From JBFJKD01 sp038106145 (lineage in GTDB: Bacteria > Pseudomonadota > Gammaproteobacteria > Pseudomonadales > Porticoccaceae), in the NCBI GenBank assembly GCA_038106145.1, contig JAYODD010000002.1:168586-232585 (forward strand): a stretch of 64,000 bases of DNA, read 5' to 3'. Both the position numbers and the translations under genes were made by a program. The notes under the pieces are model-generated. The model searched no databases. It was not told where the DNA came from and saw only the letters and a list, made by a program, of their open reading frames with translations. Positions 1 through 8,196 of this stretch are shown here, piece by piece (within the stretch, counting starts at the first letter, position 1; every line of letters begins with the position of its first letter).

Positions 1-1
1 T

Positions 2-1600
2 ATTAAATCGGCCTGTAGTGTCGAGGGCCGCCTGCTCCCCGAGCGCCTCGATCAATATCAACTGGCCGGTTACGACCTGTCGTTTTGCGCCGCTGAAATT
101 GCCGCCGGAAAGGCGCTGATCGAATACGCGCAACGGTGCGGCGTCACCGACCCGCGCTTGTCTTGGGTAGCTTGCCAGTTTATTGCGGAATCCTTGCAGA
201 GCATTGCCGCCCGTTTGCGCGCGCGACCGGCGGATTATGGACTTGGCGGCTCGCGCATTGCGGAGTGTTTCGCCGCCGTGGATAAGCTGGGTCTCGCCGG
301 GCATTATCTGCGCAGTCAAATGATGGCCGATCTGGGGCGGGCCCTGCTTCGAGAGGGCGGCGAATTTTTACCCGCCGGTCTCGATCAGGAAAAAGAAATT
401 ATTCGCGATACATTTCGGCGCTTCGCCAACGATGTGGTCATGCCCCTGGCGGAAGATATTCATCGCGAAGACCTGGATGTGCCGGAGGCGATCCTGGCGC
501 CACTGCGGGAGATGGGCTGTTTTGGCCTGTCCATTCCGGAGCGCTTTGGCGGCCTGCAACCGGATGAGGGCGACGATAGCCTGTCGATGCTACTGGTAAC
601 CGAGGAACTGTCCCGCGGTTCCCTGGGTGCGGCGGGCAGTTTAATTACCCGCCCGGAAATTCTCGCCCGCGCCTTGCTCAAAGGCGGTACTCAGGCGCAA
701 CAGGCGCACTGGTTGCCGCGGGTGGCAAGTGGCGAAACGCTGTGCGCCATCGCGCTGACGGAGCCCGATTACGGATCGGACCTGGCGTCGGTCAAGCTCA
801 AGGCCACCCCAACTACCGGGGGCTGGTTGCTTAACGGCAGTAAAACCTGGTGTACATTTTCCGGTGCCGCCAACGTTATTTTGACCCTGGGGCGCACCGG
901 CGCGGACAGTGACGGGTATAAAGGACTGAGCTTTTTTCTGGTGGAAAAACCGCGTACTGCCGGCCATCGCTACGACGTGGTTCAGGAGGGTGGTGGCAAG
1001 TTGACCGGCAAGGCAATCGCCACTATTGGTTACCGGGGTATGCATTCCTTTGATGTTTTTTTTGAGGATTATTTTGTCCCCGAGGAAAACTTGCTGGGAG
1101 GCGACAACGGTCTGGGCAGGGGTTTTTACTATGCCATGGCGGGCCTCACCGGTGGGCGCATGCAAACTTCGGCGCGCGCCTGTGGCGTGATGCAGGCAGC
1201 CTGTGAACAGGCTGCCGCCTATGCGCTGGAGCGCAAGGTCTTTGCCCGGCCGATAGCCGATTATCAGCTGACGTTGGTCAAACTCAGTCGCATGATTGTG
1301 GCGCTGGAGGCGTCCCGACAGTTTAGTTATGCGGTGGCGCGGCGCGTCGATGCAGGCGGCGGGCAGATGGAAGCGAGCCTGGTGAAATTATTTGCCTGCC
1401 GTGCGGCCGAGTGGGTAACCCGGGAGGCGCTGCAAATTCACGGCGGCATGGGCTACGCAGAGGAAGTGCCGGTGAGCCGTTATTTCGTCGACGCGCGGGT
1501 ACTGTCGATTTTTGAAGGGGCCGAAGAAACGCTGGCGCTAAAAGTTATCTCGCGGGAACTGATCGCCAATGCGCAATCAGGTGCGGTTGATCCAGATTAG
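2..1600 (+). CDS. Acyl-CoA dehydrogenase, (2S)-methylsuccinyl-CoA dehydrogenase-like, 5' partial
   Basis: The reading frame is open from base 2, so the gene starts left of the window. The product is a flavin-dependent acyl-CoA dehydrogenase with an extra N-terminal helical region (about 125 visible residues before the dehydrogenase core), an architecture known from methylsuccinyl-CoA dehydrogenase (Mcd) of the ethylmalonyl-CoA pathway. The core carries EELSRGSLGAAGSL, TEPDYGSDL (flavin/substrate loop), TIGYRGMHS, and near the C-terminus IHGGMGYAEE and SIFEGAEE, whose Glu after Phe sits where MCAD-type enzymes carry the catalytic base. The Mcd assignment is inference from remembered family sequence patterns; a related branched acyl-CoA dehydrogenase is the alternative. 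The Mct-like CoA transferase three genes downstream supports it, because Mct acts on mesaconyl-CoA, the product of Mcd. Confidence 0.75.
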   Translation: MKSACSVEGRLLPERLDQYQLAGYDLSFCAAEIAAGKALIEYAQRCGVTDPRLSWVACQFIAESLQSIAARLRARPADYGLGGSRIAECFAAVDKLGLAGHYLRSQMMADLGRALLREGGEFLPAGLDQEKEIIRDTFRRFANDVVMPLAEDIHREDLDVPEAILAPLREMGCFGLSIPERFGGLQPDEGDDSLSMLLVTEELSRGSLGAAGSLITRPEILARALLKGGTQAQQAHWLPRVASGETLCAIALTEPDYGSDLASVKLKATPTTGGWLLNGSKTWCTFSGAANVILTLGRTGADSDGYKGLSFFLVEKPRTAGHRYDVVQEGGGKLTGKAIATIGYRGMHSFDVFFEDYFVPEENLLGGDNGLGRGFYYAMAGLTGGRMQTSARACGVMQAACEQAAAYALERKVFARPIADYQLTLVKLSRMIVALEASRQFSYAVARRVDAGGGQMEASLVKLFACRAAEWVTREALQIHGGMGYAEEVPVSRYFVDARVLSIFEGAEETLALKVISRELIANAQSGAVDPD

Positions 1601-1652
1601 AGCGCTGCGAAAAGTATCGTCAAATACACTGAAATTAAGGGGAGTCGCAAGC

Positions 1653-2546
1653 ATGAGTGAGAGCAAACACCTGGCTGGTAAAGCGGTTGTAGTCACCGGA
1701 TCCGGTCGCGGTATCGGCCGCACCATCGCGCTGGAAATCGCCCGCGCGGGCGGCAAGGTAGTGGTCAACGATCTCGATCGGGAGGTGGCGGAGGAGGTGG
1801 TCGCGGAAATCGCCGCCCTCGGCAGCGAAGCCATCGCCAACACCGACAGTGTCTCCTCCTGGGAGGGGGCCAACAACATGGTCACCACCTGTGTCGATAA
1901 CTTCGGCAGCGTTGATGCGGTGGTCAACAACGCGGGCAATCTGCGCGATGTGATTTTTCACAAGATGACTCAGGATGACTTCAACCAGGTGATCGATGTT
2001 CATCTGCGCGGCAGCTTCAATGTCAGTCGCGCCGCCGCGACCCATTTTCGCCAGCAGGAAAGTGGCGCCTGTGTGCATATGACTTCAACCTCCGGTTTGG
2101 TTGGCAATTTTGGTCAGGCCAATTACTCGGCGGCGAAAGCCGGGATCGCAGCCCTGTCCAAATCCATTGCCCTGGATATGCAACGCTTCAACGTTCGCTC
2201 CAACTGCATCGCGCCCTTTGCCTGGAGTCGCATGACCGCTTCCATTCCGGCGGACACCCCGGATCAGCAAGCTCGTGTCGAAAAACTCAAACGCATGACG
2301 CCGGAAAAAGTGGCCATCGTCGCGGCGGCGCTGTGTAGCGACAAAGCAGCGCATATCACCGGTCAGATTTTCGCGGTGCGCATGAACGAAATTTTCCTGA
2401 TGAGCCAGTCGCGCCCGGTGCGCTCCACCCACAACGGCGACGGCTGGACCATCGACAGTATTTTTGAGGTGGCGATGCCCGCGCTCGAATCCCATTTTTA
2501 CCCGCTGCATCGCTCCCAGGATATTTTTAGCTGGGACCCGATTTAA
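1653..2546 (+). CDS. SDR-family (3R)-hydroxyacyl-CoA dehydrogenase, MFE-2/HSD17B4-like
   Basis: A 297-residue short-chain dehydrogenase. The Rossmann signature TGSGRGIG is near residue 14, NNAG follows at about 90, and the catalytic Ser with YSAAK (Tyr and Lys) is near residues 142-160. The long tail ending in FSWDPI and the phrase DMQRFNVRSN match the dehydrogenase half of peroxisomal multifunctional enzyme type 2, which oxidises (3R)-hydroxyacyl-CoA with NAD. The ATG at 1653 is chosen because AAGGGGAGTC lies just upstream (about 1637-1646); the frame is open further back to 1569 but would overlap the preceding gene. With the MaoC hydratase that follows it makes a split MFE-2 pair. The substrate is unknown. 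Confidence 0.8.
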   Translation: MSESKHLAGKAVVVTGSGRGIGRTIALEIARAGGKVVVNDLDREVAEEVVAEIAALGSEAIANTDSVSSWEGANNMVTTCVDNFGSVDAVVNNAGNLRDVIFHKMTQDDFNQVIDVHLRGSFNVSRAAATHFRQQESGACVHMTSTSGLVGNFGQANYSAAKAGIAALSKSIALDMQRFNVRSNCIAPFAWSRMTASIPADTPDQQARVEKLKRMTPEKVAIVAAALCSDKAAHITGQIFAVRMNEIFLMSQSRPVRSTHNGDGWTIDSIFEVAMPALESHFYPLHRSQDIFSWDPI

Positions 2547-2573
2547 GTCGGCGGCACCCCGGGTGTTGTGACC

Positions 2574-2607
2574 GGGGCGCGGCGCCAAAAGCCTGCGCCC
2601 CGTTTTA
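2574..2607 (+). terminator. Intergenic hairpin, possible weak terminator
   Basis: GGGGCGC at 2574-2580 pairs with GCGCCCC at 2595-2601, followed by GTTTTAG. The stem is GC-rich and ends in a short T tract. Downstream genes run the same way, so it may only attenuate transcription between the SDR and the hydratase. Confidence 0.4.
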
Positions 2608-2647
2608 GTGCTGTTACCGGCCTGCGAAATACTTTACGGAGATGGGC

Positions 2648-3505
2648 GTGGCGATTGACTATCAAACATTAAAAAATCGAAAATTCGAAGAAATCGTGCA
2701 TAGTTATTCCCCCAAAGATACGATGTTGTACGCGCTGGGGGTTGGGCTGAGCAGTGATCCCACCGACGAACAAGCCCTGCGGTTCACCTATGAAGCAGAC
2801 CTTAACGCGTTGCCGACCATGGCGGCGGTGCTGGCCTATCCGGGTTTCTGGCTGAAAGAGCCCGATACCGGCGTCGACTGGACCCAGGTATTGCACGCCG
2901 ATCAGGAAATCGTCTTTCACCGCCCACTGCCAGCGCAGGGCACGGTCAAGGCGCGCACTCAGGTCGATGAAATTATCGACAAGGGACCGGGTAAAGGCGC
3001 CTTTATCTATTCTTCGCGCACGGTTGTCGATGTTGCCAGCGGAGAGCCCCTGTGTACGTTGACGCAAAATACCATGGCCCGCGGCCACGGCGGTTTTGGT
3101 GGCTCCACCGCAACGCCCCCCACACCCCAGGCAATCCCTGGCACGCCTGCAGAAATGACCTGCGATCTCCCCACCCTGCCGCAGGCGGCGTTGATCTATC
3201 GGCTATCGGGCGATTTTAATCCCCTCCATGCCTCCCCGACGGTAGCCAGGCAGGCCGGTTTTGAGCGCCCCATTTTACATGGGCTGTGTACGTTCGGTGT
3301 CGCCGGGCACGCGCTGTTAAAAACCTGTTGCGACTATGATGTAAAGCGCTTCAAGCGCATCAAATGCCGTTTTTCCGCGCCGGTCTATCCCGGAGAAACG
3401 ATTCGTACCGAAATGTGGCGCGTTGACGGCGGCGTCGCGTTCCGCTGTCGCGTGGTGGAACGGGATCTGGTGGTGATTGAAAACGGTTTACTGGAAGTTA
3501 GTTAA
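2648..3505 (+). CDS. MaoC-family 2-enoyl-CoA hydratase (double hotdog)
   Basis: About 285 residues, the usual size of hydratase-2 or MaoC double-hotdog proteins. The N-terminal half starts with a YSPKDTMLYALGVG segment typical of MFE-2 hydratase 2. The C-terminal half carries the catalytic motif GDFNPLHASP with Asp and His, followed by GFERPILHGLCTFG. It should hydrate trans-2-enoyl-CoA to the (3R)-hydroxyacyl-CoA that the preceding SDR would oxidise. Start choice: GGAG at 2638-2641 is only one base from the ATG at 2642 but six bases from the GTG at 2648, so GTG is preferred. Given the Mct-like gene after it, an alternative is a mesaconyl-C4-CoA hydratase, which belongs to the same fold family; sequence alone does not decide. 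Confidence 0.78.
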   Translation: MAIDYQTLKNRKFEEIVHSYSPKDTMLYALGVGLSSDPTDEQALRFTYEADLNALPTMAAVLAYPGFWLKEPDTGVDWTQVLHADQEIVFHRPLPAQGTVKARTQVDEIIDKGPGKGAFIYSSRTVVDVASGEPLCTLTQNTMARGHGGFGGSTATPPTPQAIPGTPAEMTCDLPTLPQAALIYRLSGDFNPLHASPTVARQAGFERPILHGLCTFGVAGHALLKTCCDYDVKRFKRIKCRFSAPVYPGETIRTEMWRVDGGVAFRCRVVERDLVVIENGLLEVS

Positions 3506-3529
3506 CCCGCCGACGAGGCTGAACTGTTT

Positions 3530-4741
3530 ATGCAGAATATTTTGCAGGGCATGCGGATTGTCGAAGGCGCGGCGTTTGTCGCCGCCCCGTCCGGCGCAAT
3601 GACATTGGCGCAGATGGGCGCCGATGTGATTCGTTTCGATATGATCGGTGGCGGCCTCGACTATCGTCGTTGGCCGGTTGACGCTAACAACAACAGCCTG
3701 TTCTGGGCCGGATTGAATAAGGGCAAGCGTTCGATCGCGGTGGATTTCCGCACTCCGGAAGGTCAGGAAATTTTGACCCGACTCATTTGCGCGCCAGGGG
3801 AAAATGCCGGGCTGTTTATGACTAACTTCCCCGCCCGCGGCTGGCTGGCCGATAGCAATTTGCGTAACCAGCGCCGGGACCTGATTTACCTTAACCTGAC
3901 CGGGGATCGCCACGGCGGTTCGGCGGTGGACTATACAGTCAACTGCGAGGTCGGTTTGCCGACCATGACAGGCGCCACAGCGGAGCCTGTCAATCACGTG
4001 CTGGCGGCGTGGGATGTGATTGCCGGGCAGACCCTGGCCCTTGGCCTGCTGGCGGCGGAGCGTCATCGCCGCATTACCGGCGAGGGACAGATGGTCAGGC
4101 TGGCGCTGGCGGATGTGGCACTGGCAACCATGGGGCATCTCGGTTTTATCGCTGAAGCTCAGGTCAATGGCACTGACCGCGAGGCCTGCGGCAACTACCT
4201 GTACGGCGCCTACGGCAAGGATTTTGTCACCGCCGACGGTCGCCGCGTGATGATCGTCGGCCTCACCGGCAACCAGTGGAACGCAATTAAAAAAGCCACC
4301 GGACTGGGGGTGGAGATCGACCAGCTGGGAGCAAGGCTGCAACTGGATCTGGGGCGGGAGGGCGATCGTTTTCGAGCGCGGGAAGCGTTGACCGAGCTGT
4401 TTGCGCCCTGGTTCGCAGCACGTCCATTCGAGGTCGTAGCGGCCGCTCTCGATGGGGCGGGTGTCTGTTGGGGTAAATATCAGACGATCAAAGAGTTGGT
4501 TGATCGGGATCCCGAGTGTTCCACGGCGAATCCCCTTTTTGAAGAGGTTGAACAACCGGGCATCGGCCGCTATCTGACGCCGGGCAACCCACTGTACTTC
4601 GCCACGGGCGATCGCCAACCGGTGCGGCCGGCACCGCTGGTCGGTCAGCATACGGATGAAATCCTCGCCGACGAACTGGGCATGAGCAGCGCCGAGATTG
4701 GTCGCTTGCACGATGCCAATATTGTCGCTGGGGCGGAGTAG
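3530..4741 (+). CDS. mct: Class III CoA transferase, mesaconyl-CoA C1-C4 CoA transferase (Mct)-like
   Basis: A 403-residue CaiB/BaiF protein. The sequence follows the Mct of Chloroflexus closely as I remember it: an N-terminal RIVEGAAFVAAP, then GGGLDYRRWPV, FWAGLNKGKRS, LICAPGENAGLF and TNFPARGWL. Asp in AAWDVIAGQ occupies the position of the catalytic Asp that forms the acyl-aspartyl anhydride in this class. Mct moves CoA within mesaconyl-CoA from C1 to C4 in the 3-hydroxypropionate bi-cycle. Here it lies 24 bases after the MaoC hydratase and in one operon with an Mcd-like dehydrogenase, so the genes can be read as methylsuccinyl-CoA to mesaconyl-C1-CoA to mesaconyl-C4-CoA to citramalyl-CoA. 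The family match is strong; the pathway is inferred. Confidence 0.75.
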   Translation: MQNILQGMRIVEGAAFVAAPSGAMTLAQMGADVIRFDMIGGGLDYRRWPVDANNNSLFWAGLNKGKRSIAVDFRTPEGQEILTRLICAPGENAGLFMTNFPARGWLADSNLRNQRRDLIYLNLTGDRHGGSAVDYTVNCEVGLPTMTGATAEPVNHVLAAWDVIAGQTLALGLLAAERHRRITGEGQMVRLALADVALATMGHLGFIAEAQVNGTDREACGNYLYGAYGKDFVTADGRRVMIVGLTGNQWNAIKKATGLGVEIDQLGARLQLDLGREGDRFRAREALTELFAPWFAARPFEVVAAALDGAGVCWGKYQTIKELVDRDPECSTANPLFEEVEQPGIGRYLTPGNPLYFATGDRQPVRPAPLVGQHTDEILADELGMSSAEIGRLHDANIVAGAE

Positions 4742-4910
4742 AGGTCAATGCCGGGGGATGGCATGGACGGCGGGTGGTCTTATTGATAAGGTTACGCGTT
4801 TCAGACTCTACTGCCGATAACCAGGAGACCTGTTGTTGATTCCAGCCTGGTAAGGGCCCGCAGAACAAGCTTTGTAGGCATTTTTGATATGACTCGGAGT
4901 GGTTAGCGTC

Positions 4911-6902
4911 ATGCAGACACCGCACGTGGGGCGTACATTTCTCGAATCGGATCGTATCGTCCGCAAGCAGGTCGAGCGCGCCTGGAGTCAGTTCGTGGAG
5001 CGCGGTAGCTGCGCGACAGAGTCGGTCAGGGACGTGGTGCTTAATTCTTGGCATCGATGTCGCAATGAGGGAGTGGAAGCGACGCGCACCTGTTCGGCAC
5101 TGATTGCCAGGGGTAAACAGCTCGAGCAGCTTAAGCGGGAAAATGAAGAGCTGCTCCTGGCCTCCCAGCACACCTGGAAAATGTTGTCGGATATTCTGGT
5201 GGATACCGAGAGTTTGTTGCTGGTCGCCGCGCCCAACGGCGTGTTGCTGGACGTGTGTGGCAACCCGCAGGTTGTCGAGGGTGGGGCCGACCAGTACGTG
5301 GCGCCAGGGCACGACTGGAGTGAACAGAAAGCGGGTACCAACGCGGTTGGCACGGTCATCGCGCTACGCGAACCCGTGGAAATCCACAGCGCGGAGCATT
5401 TCTGCCAATCCGCAAAAATATGGACCTGCTCGGCAGCACCGGTCATCGATCATGTCAGTGGTGACCTGTTCGGTGTGATCGATATTACTACCCGGAGTCA
5501 CGCCTTTAGCCGTCAAAGTATCGCGTTGGCGATGACGGCTGCCCGACAGATTGAGCAGACGCTGCAGTCGCGGGAGTTAGCGCGCAACGTGCAGCTACTG
5601 AACTGGTTTGCCAACAAGGCCGAACGTTGGTATCGGGATAGTGTGGTGCTACTCGACCGCCGCGGCCGCATCGTTACCTGTAACGAGCATGCCCGCAGGC
5701 TTTTTAAAGGCATTCAGCTGGGGCATCTGATGCGCGGTGGCAGCGCCCTGCTGCCAGAAACAGCGATCAACGACATCGACAATTGCGCACAATTTTTGCC
5801 GGCCGGAATAGACCTGGTAGCGGTCGATACCTTCGCTGGCGAAAACGCGTGGGAAGGGGGCTTGCTGGTGCTGGAAAACCACAATCGTCGTGCTACCCTT
5901 CTGGCTGATAACCCCCTCCTGGGGGAAAGGCATCGCGGAGCGCTACCGGCGAGGGATCCTTTCGCCACCATCGTTGGTGATTGCGCGCTGATGGAACGTC
6001 TCAGGGATATGGCAAAAAACTGGGCGGTCACGGAAGCGCCGATTCTTATCAGGGGTGAATCCGGCAGCGGTAAGGAATTACTGGCCAGAGCCCTGCACGC
6101 CGCGTCACCGCGACGGGGCGGGCCATTCATAACGGTGGATTGCACAACGCTCGAAAAAACCTCCGCCGGGGAAGTGATATTCGGGGATGAACTCAGTGGC
6201 CAGGATCACCGCGATACCGATCAGTATGCAGGGAAAATAGGGCAGGCCAGTGGGGGAACGTTGTTCCTGCGCACGGTGGACGCGCTGCCGGTCGCGACTC
6301 AGGCGCGGTTAACAAATTTTGTGCGAAGCGAGCCATTTGGTAGGAGTGATTCCCCTGGACCCGCTGGCGTCCGAGTAATAGCGTCGATGGTCGCCGATCC
6401 GGGTGCGCAGACTCTGGAGCGCAACCTTGATCGCGAGTTGCAGGGAACGACCCTGCATGTGCCGGCCCTGCGGGATAGAGCGGGGGATTTGCCAGCATTG
6501 GTAGATCATTTTCTGGAGAAAACGGCCCATAGATCGGGAACACCGCGCAAATTTGCGGATGCGCAACTGTTGCACTGGATGCAGCGTTACAGCTGGCCTG
6601 GCAATGTGCGTGAATTGCATGGAATGCTGGCATTCATGTGCGATCACAGTGAACAGGCTGAGTTGTGCACTCGGGATTTACCACAACAGTGGCTCCACCG
6701 ACAGACGCCAGCGAGCGCCGCCGGGCATGCGGGCGAAGCGACCGATGACTCCCATGGAATACTGGACGACCTTGAGAAAAAGGCGATTGCGCAGGAGATG
6801 GAAAAACACGCAGGTAATCGCACGCGGGCGGCGCGATCGCTGGGCATTTCCAGAAGCACTTTATACCGCAAGCTGCGTGCTTACGGGTTAGATTCTGTAT
6901 GA
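4911..6902 (+). CDS. AcoR-like GAF/AAA+/Fis regulator with degenerate AAA+ motor
   Basis: A regulator of about 663 residues built like AcoR: an N-terminal helical part, a GAF sensor (about 60-210), an AAA+ domain (about 325-550) and a C-terminal Fis-type HTH (NRTRAARSLGISRSTLYRKL). Walker A is intact (GESGSGKE). The Walker B stretch reads GGTLFLRTVD instead of GGTLFLDE, and the GAFTGA sigma-54 contact loop is absent; the corresponding stretch reads GDELSGQDHRD. The C-terminal WPGNVREL is kept. A protein without these motifs should not activate sigma-54 by the usual mechanism and may work as a repressor or with sigma-70. ATG 4911 is preferred over GTG 4899, which lies inside the GGAG ribosome site. 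Its neighbours suggest control of the flanking acyl-CoA genes. Confidence 0.8.
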   Translation: MQTPHVGRTFLESDRIVRKQVERAWSQFVERGSCATESVRDVVLNSWHRCRNEGVEATRTCSALIARGKQLEQLKRENEELLLASQHTWKMLSDILVDTESLLLVAAPNGVLLDVCGNPQVVEGGADQYVAPGHDWSEQKAGTNAVGTVIALREPVEIHSAEHFCQSAKIWTCSAAPVIDHVSGDLFGVIDITTRSHAFSRQSIALAMTAARQIEQTLQSRELARNVQLLNWFANKAERWYRDSVVLLDRRGRIVTCNEHARRLFKGIQLGHLMRGGSALLPETAINDIDNCAQFLPAGIDLVAVDTFAGENAWEGGLLVLENHNRRATLLADNPLLGERHRGALPARDPFATIVGDCALMERLRDMAKNWAVTEAPILIRGESGSGKELLARALHAASPRRGGPFITVDCTTLEKTSAGEVIFGDELSGQDHRDTDQYAGKIGQASGGTLFLRTVDALPVATQARLTNFVRSEPFGRSDSPGPAGVRVIASMVADPGAQTLERNLDRELQGTTLHVPALRDRAGDLPALVDHFLEKTAHRSGTPRKFADAQLLHWMQRYSWPGNVRELHGMLAFMCDHSEQAELCTRDLPQQWLHRQTPASAAGHAGEATDDSHGILDDLEKKAIAQEMEKHAGNRTRAARSLGISRSTLYRKLRAYGLDSV

Positions 6903-7195
6903 TGGAAAATTACGCGGCGCGAAGCGAAGAGTAGCGATCCTTTGCCCTCCGCCCGGTTCGGTAACACGCCCGTTTGCGCAAAGGCTGGGCGCGAACAAGC
7001 AAAATACAGGGGCAAAGTGGCTACTTTCTGGCATAATCGCAAGTTCGCAAGTGGATGGAAAGAGCTTGGCGTCCGAGACGGGCGGTGGGAACGATAGCCC
7101 GGAGCAGTGGGGCGTAGTTAGCCCGCCAGATTTCAGAGCGGTTCCCGACGCGGGATTAAACCAACCGAAAAAAATAAATGCAGGAGGTTAGCAAG

Positions 7196-8104
7196 ATGGC
7201 CAGTGCAGCGGCGCAACAGATCGTAGGGCTCTATTCCGAGTGGAAACAAAAACTGGCGATGAACGACGGTATGTCGCTGGAGGAATTGCGAGAATTATTT
7301 GATGGCTGGGGTAGCATCACCGCTGAACCGGCAGACGTGGAATTTAATGATGTCACCCTGTACGGCGTCGACTGCAAGTGGGCGATTCCCCAAGGTGCCG
7401 ACGAAAGTCGAGTACTGATTTGTTGTCACGGCGGCGGTTTTGTCGTCGGCTCCTCCGCAAGCCATCGCAAAATGTTTGGCCATATCGCAAAAGCCGTGGG
7501 CTGCGCTGCCCTGATACTCGACTACACCCGCGCGCCGGAAAATCCCCACCCCGGTATTGTCGAAGAGGCGGTAGCGGTGTATTCCGGCCTGCTCGAAGGG
7601 GGCTACAAACCCGAACATATGGCGACTATCGGCGATTCTGCGGGTGGTAACCTGTGTACGTCGGTACTGCTGTTTGGCGAGCGACTCGGCTATCCGATGC
7701 CAGCTGCCTGCGTACCGCTGTCCCCCTGGTACGATATGGAAGGCACTGGACAAACCCTGACTACCAATGCGGACAAGGACGCGTTGGTCAATAAGGATAT
7801 ATTGATGGGTATGGCGGAGATGTTTCTTGGAGGCAAAAATCCCCGGGGGCCGATTGCCAACCCGCTGTACGCCGATCTGGAGAATTTGCCACCGACATTG
7901 ATTCAGGTCGGTGAATACGAAGGCTTGCTGGACGACAGCCGACGGTTTTACGAACGCGCTAAAGCGGCCGGTGTGGATGTCGAGCTACAGGTGTTTCCCG
8001 AAATGCAGCATGTATTTCAGTTTATGGCCGGTAACGCGCCGGAAGCCGACGACGCGATTGCCAGGATTGCACAGTTTTTACGCCCCAAATTAGGGCTCGC
8101 CTGA
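7196..8104 (+). CDS. Alpha/beta hydrolase, HSL-family esterase
   Basis: A 302-residue hydrolase of the hormone-sensitive-lipase family. It has the oxyanion-hole motif HGGGFVVGS near residue 82 and the nucleophile elbow GDSAGG near 153; the catalytic Asp lies probably in the GEYEGLLDDS stretch and the His in MQHVFQ near the C-terminus. It likely cleaves small carboxyl esters in the cytosol, since no signal peptide is seen. The ATG at 7196 is chosen because a perfect AGGAGG at 7182-7187 precedes it; the in-frame ATG at 7178 lies upstream of that site. It precedes an aldehyde dehydrogenase and three acyl-CoA dehydrogenases, which fits ester cleavage, alcohol to acid oxidation and acyl-CoA desaturation in one route. 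The substrate is not known. Confidence 0.85.
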   Translation: MASAAAQQIVGLYSEWKQKLAMNDGMSLEELRELFDGWGSITAEPADVEFNDVTLYGVDCKWAIPQGADESRVLICCHGGGFVVGSSASHRKMFGHIAKAVGCAALILDYTRAPENPHPGIVEEAVAVYSGLLEGGYKPEHMATIGDSAGGNLCTSVLLFGERLGYPMPAACVPLSPWYDMEGTGQTLTTNADKDALVNKDILMGMAEMFLGGKNPRGPIANPLYADLENLPPTLIQVGEYEGLLDDSRRFYERAKAAGVDVELQVFPEMQHVFQFMAGNAPEADDAIARIAQFLRPKLGLA

Positions 8105-8196
8105 TTGGCGATTCCGCTACCATTAGGCGCGCCGGGGCTAAAATCTCGCGTGCGCCGTAAACGCTAACCGACAGCTTGTACTAGCAGGATATGAAG

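Noticed and set aside
3488..4711. 407-codon open frame antisense to the Mct-like gene
   Set aside because: It mirrors a gene with strong family identity, has no recognisable domain and is His/Gln/Arg-rich, as expected of reverse-strand frames in GC-rich DNA.
4742..4910. A -24/-12 promoter upstream of the AcoR-like gene
   Set aside because: No GG-N10-GC pair with a good consensus was found in this gap.
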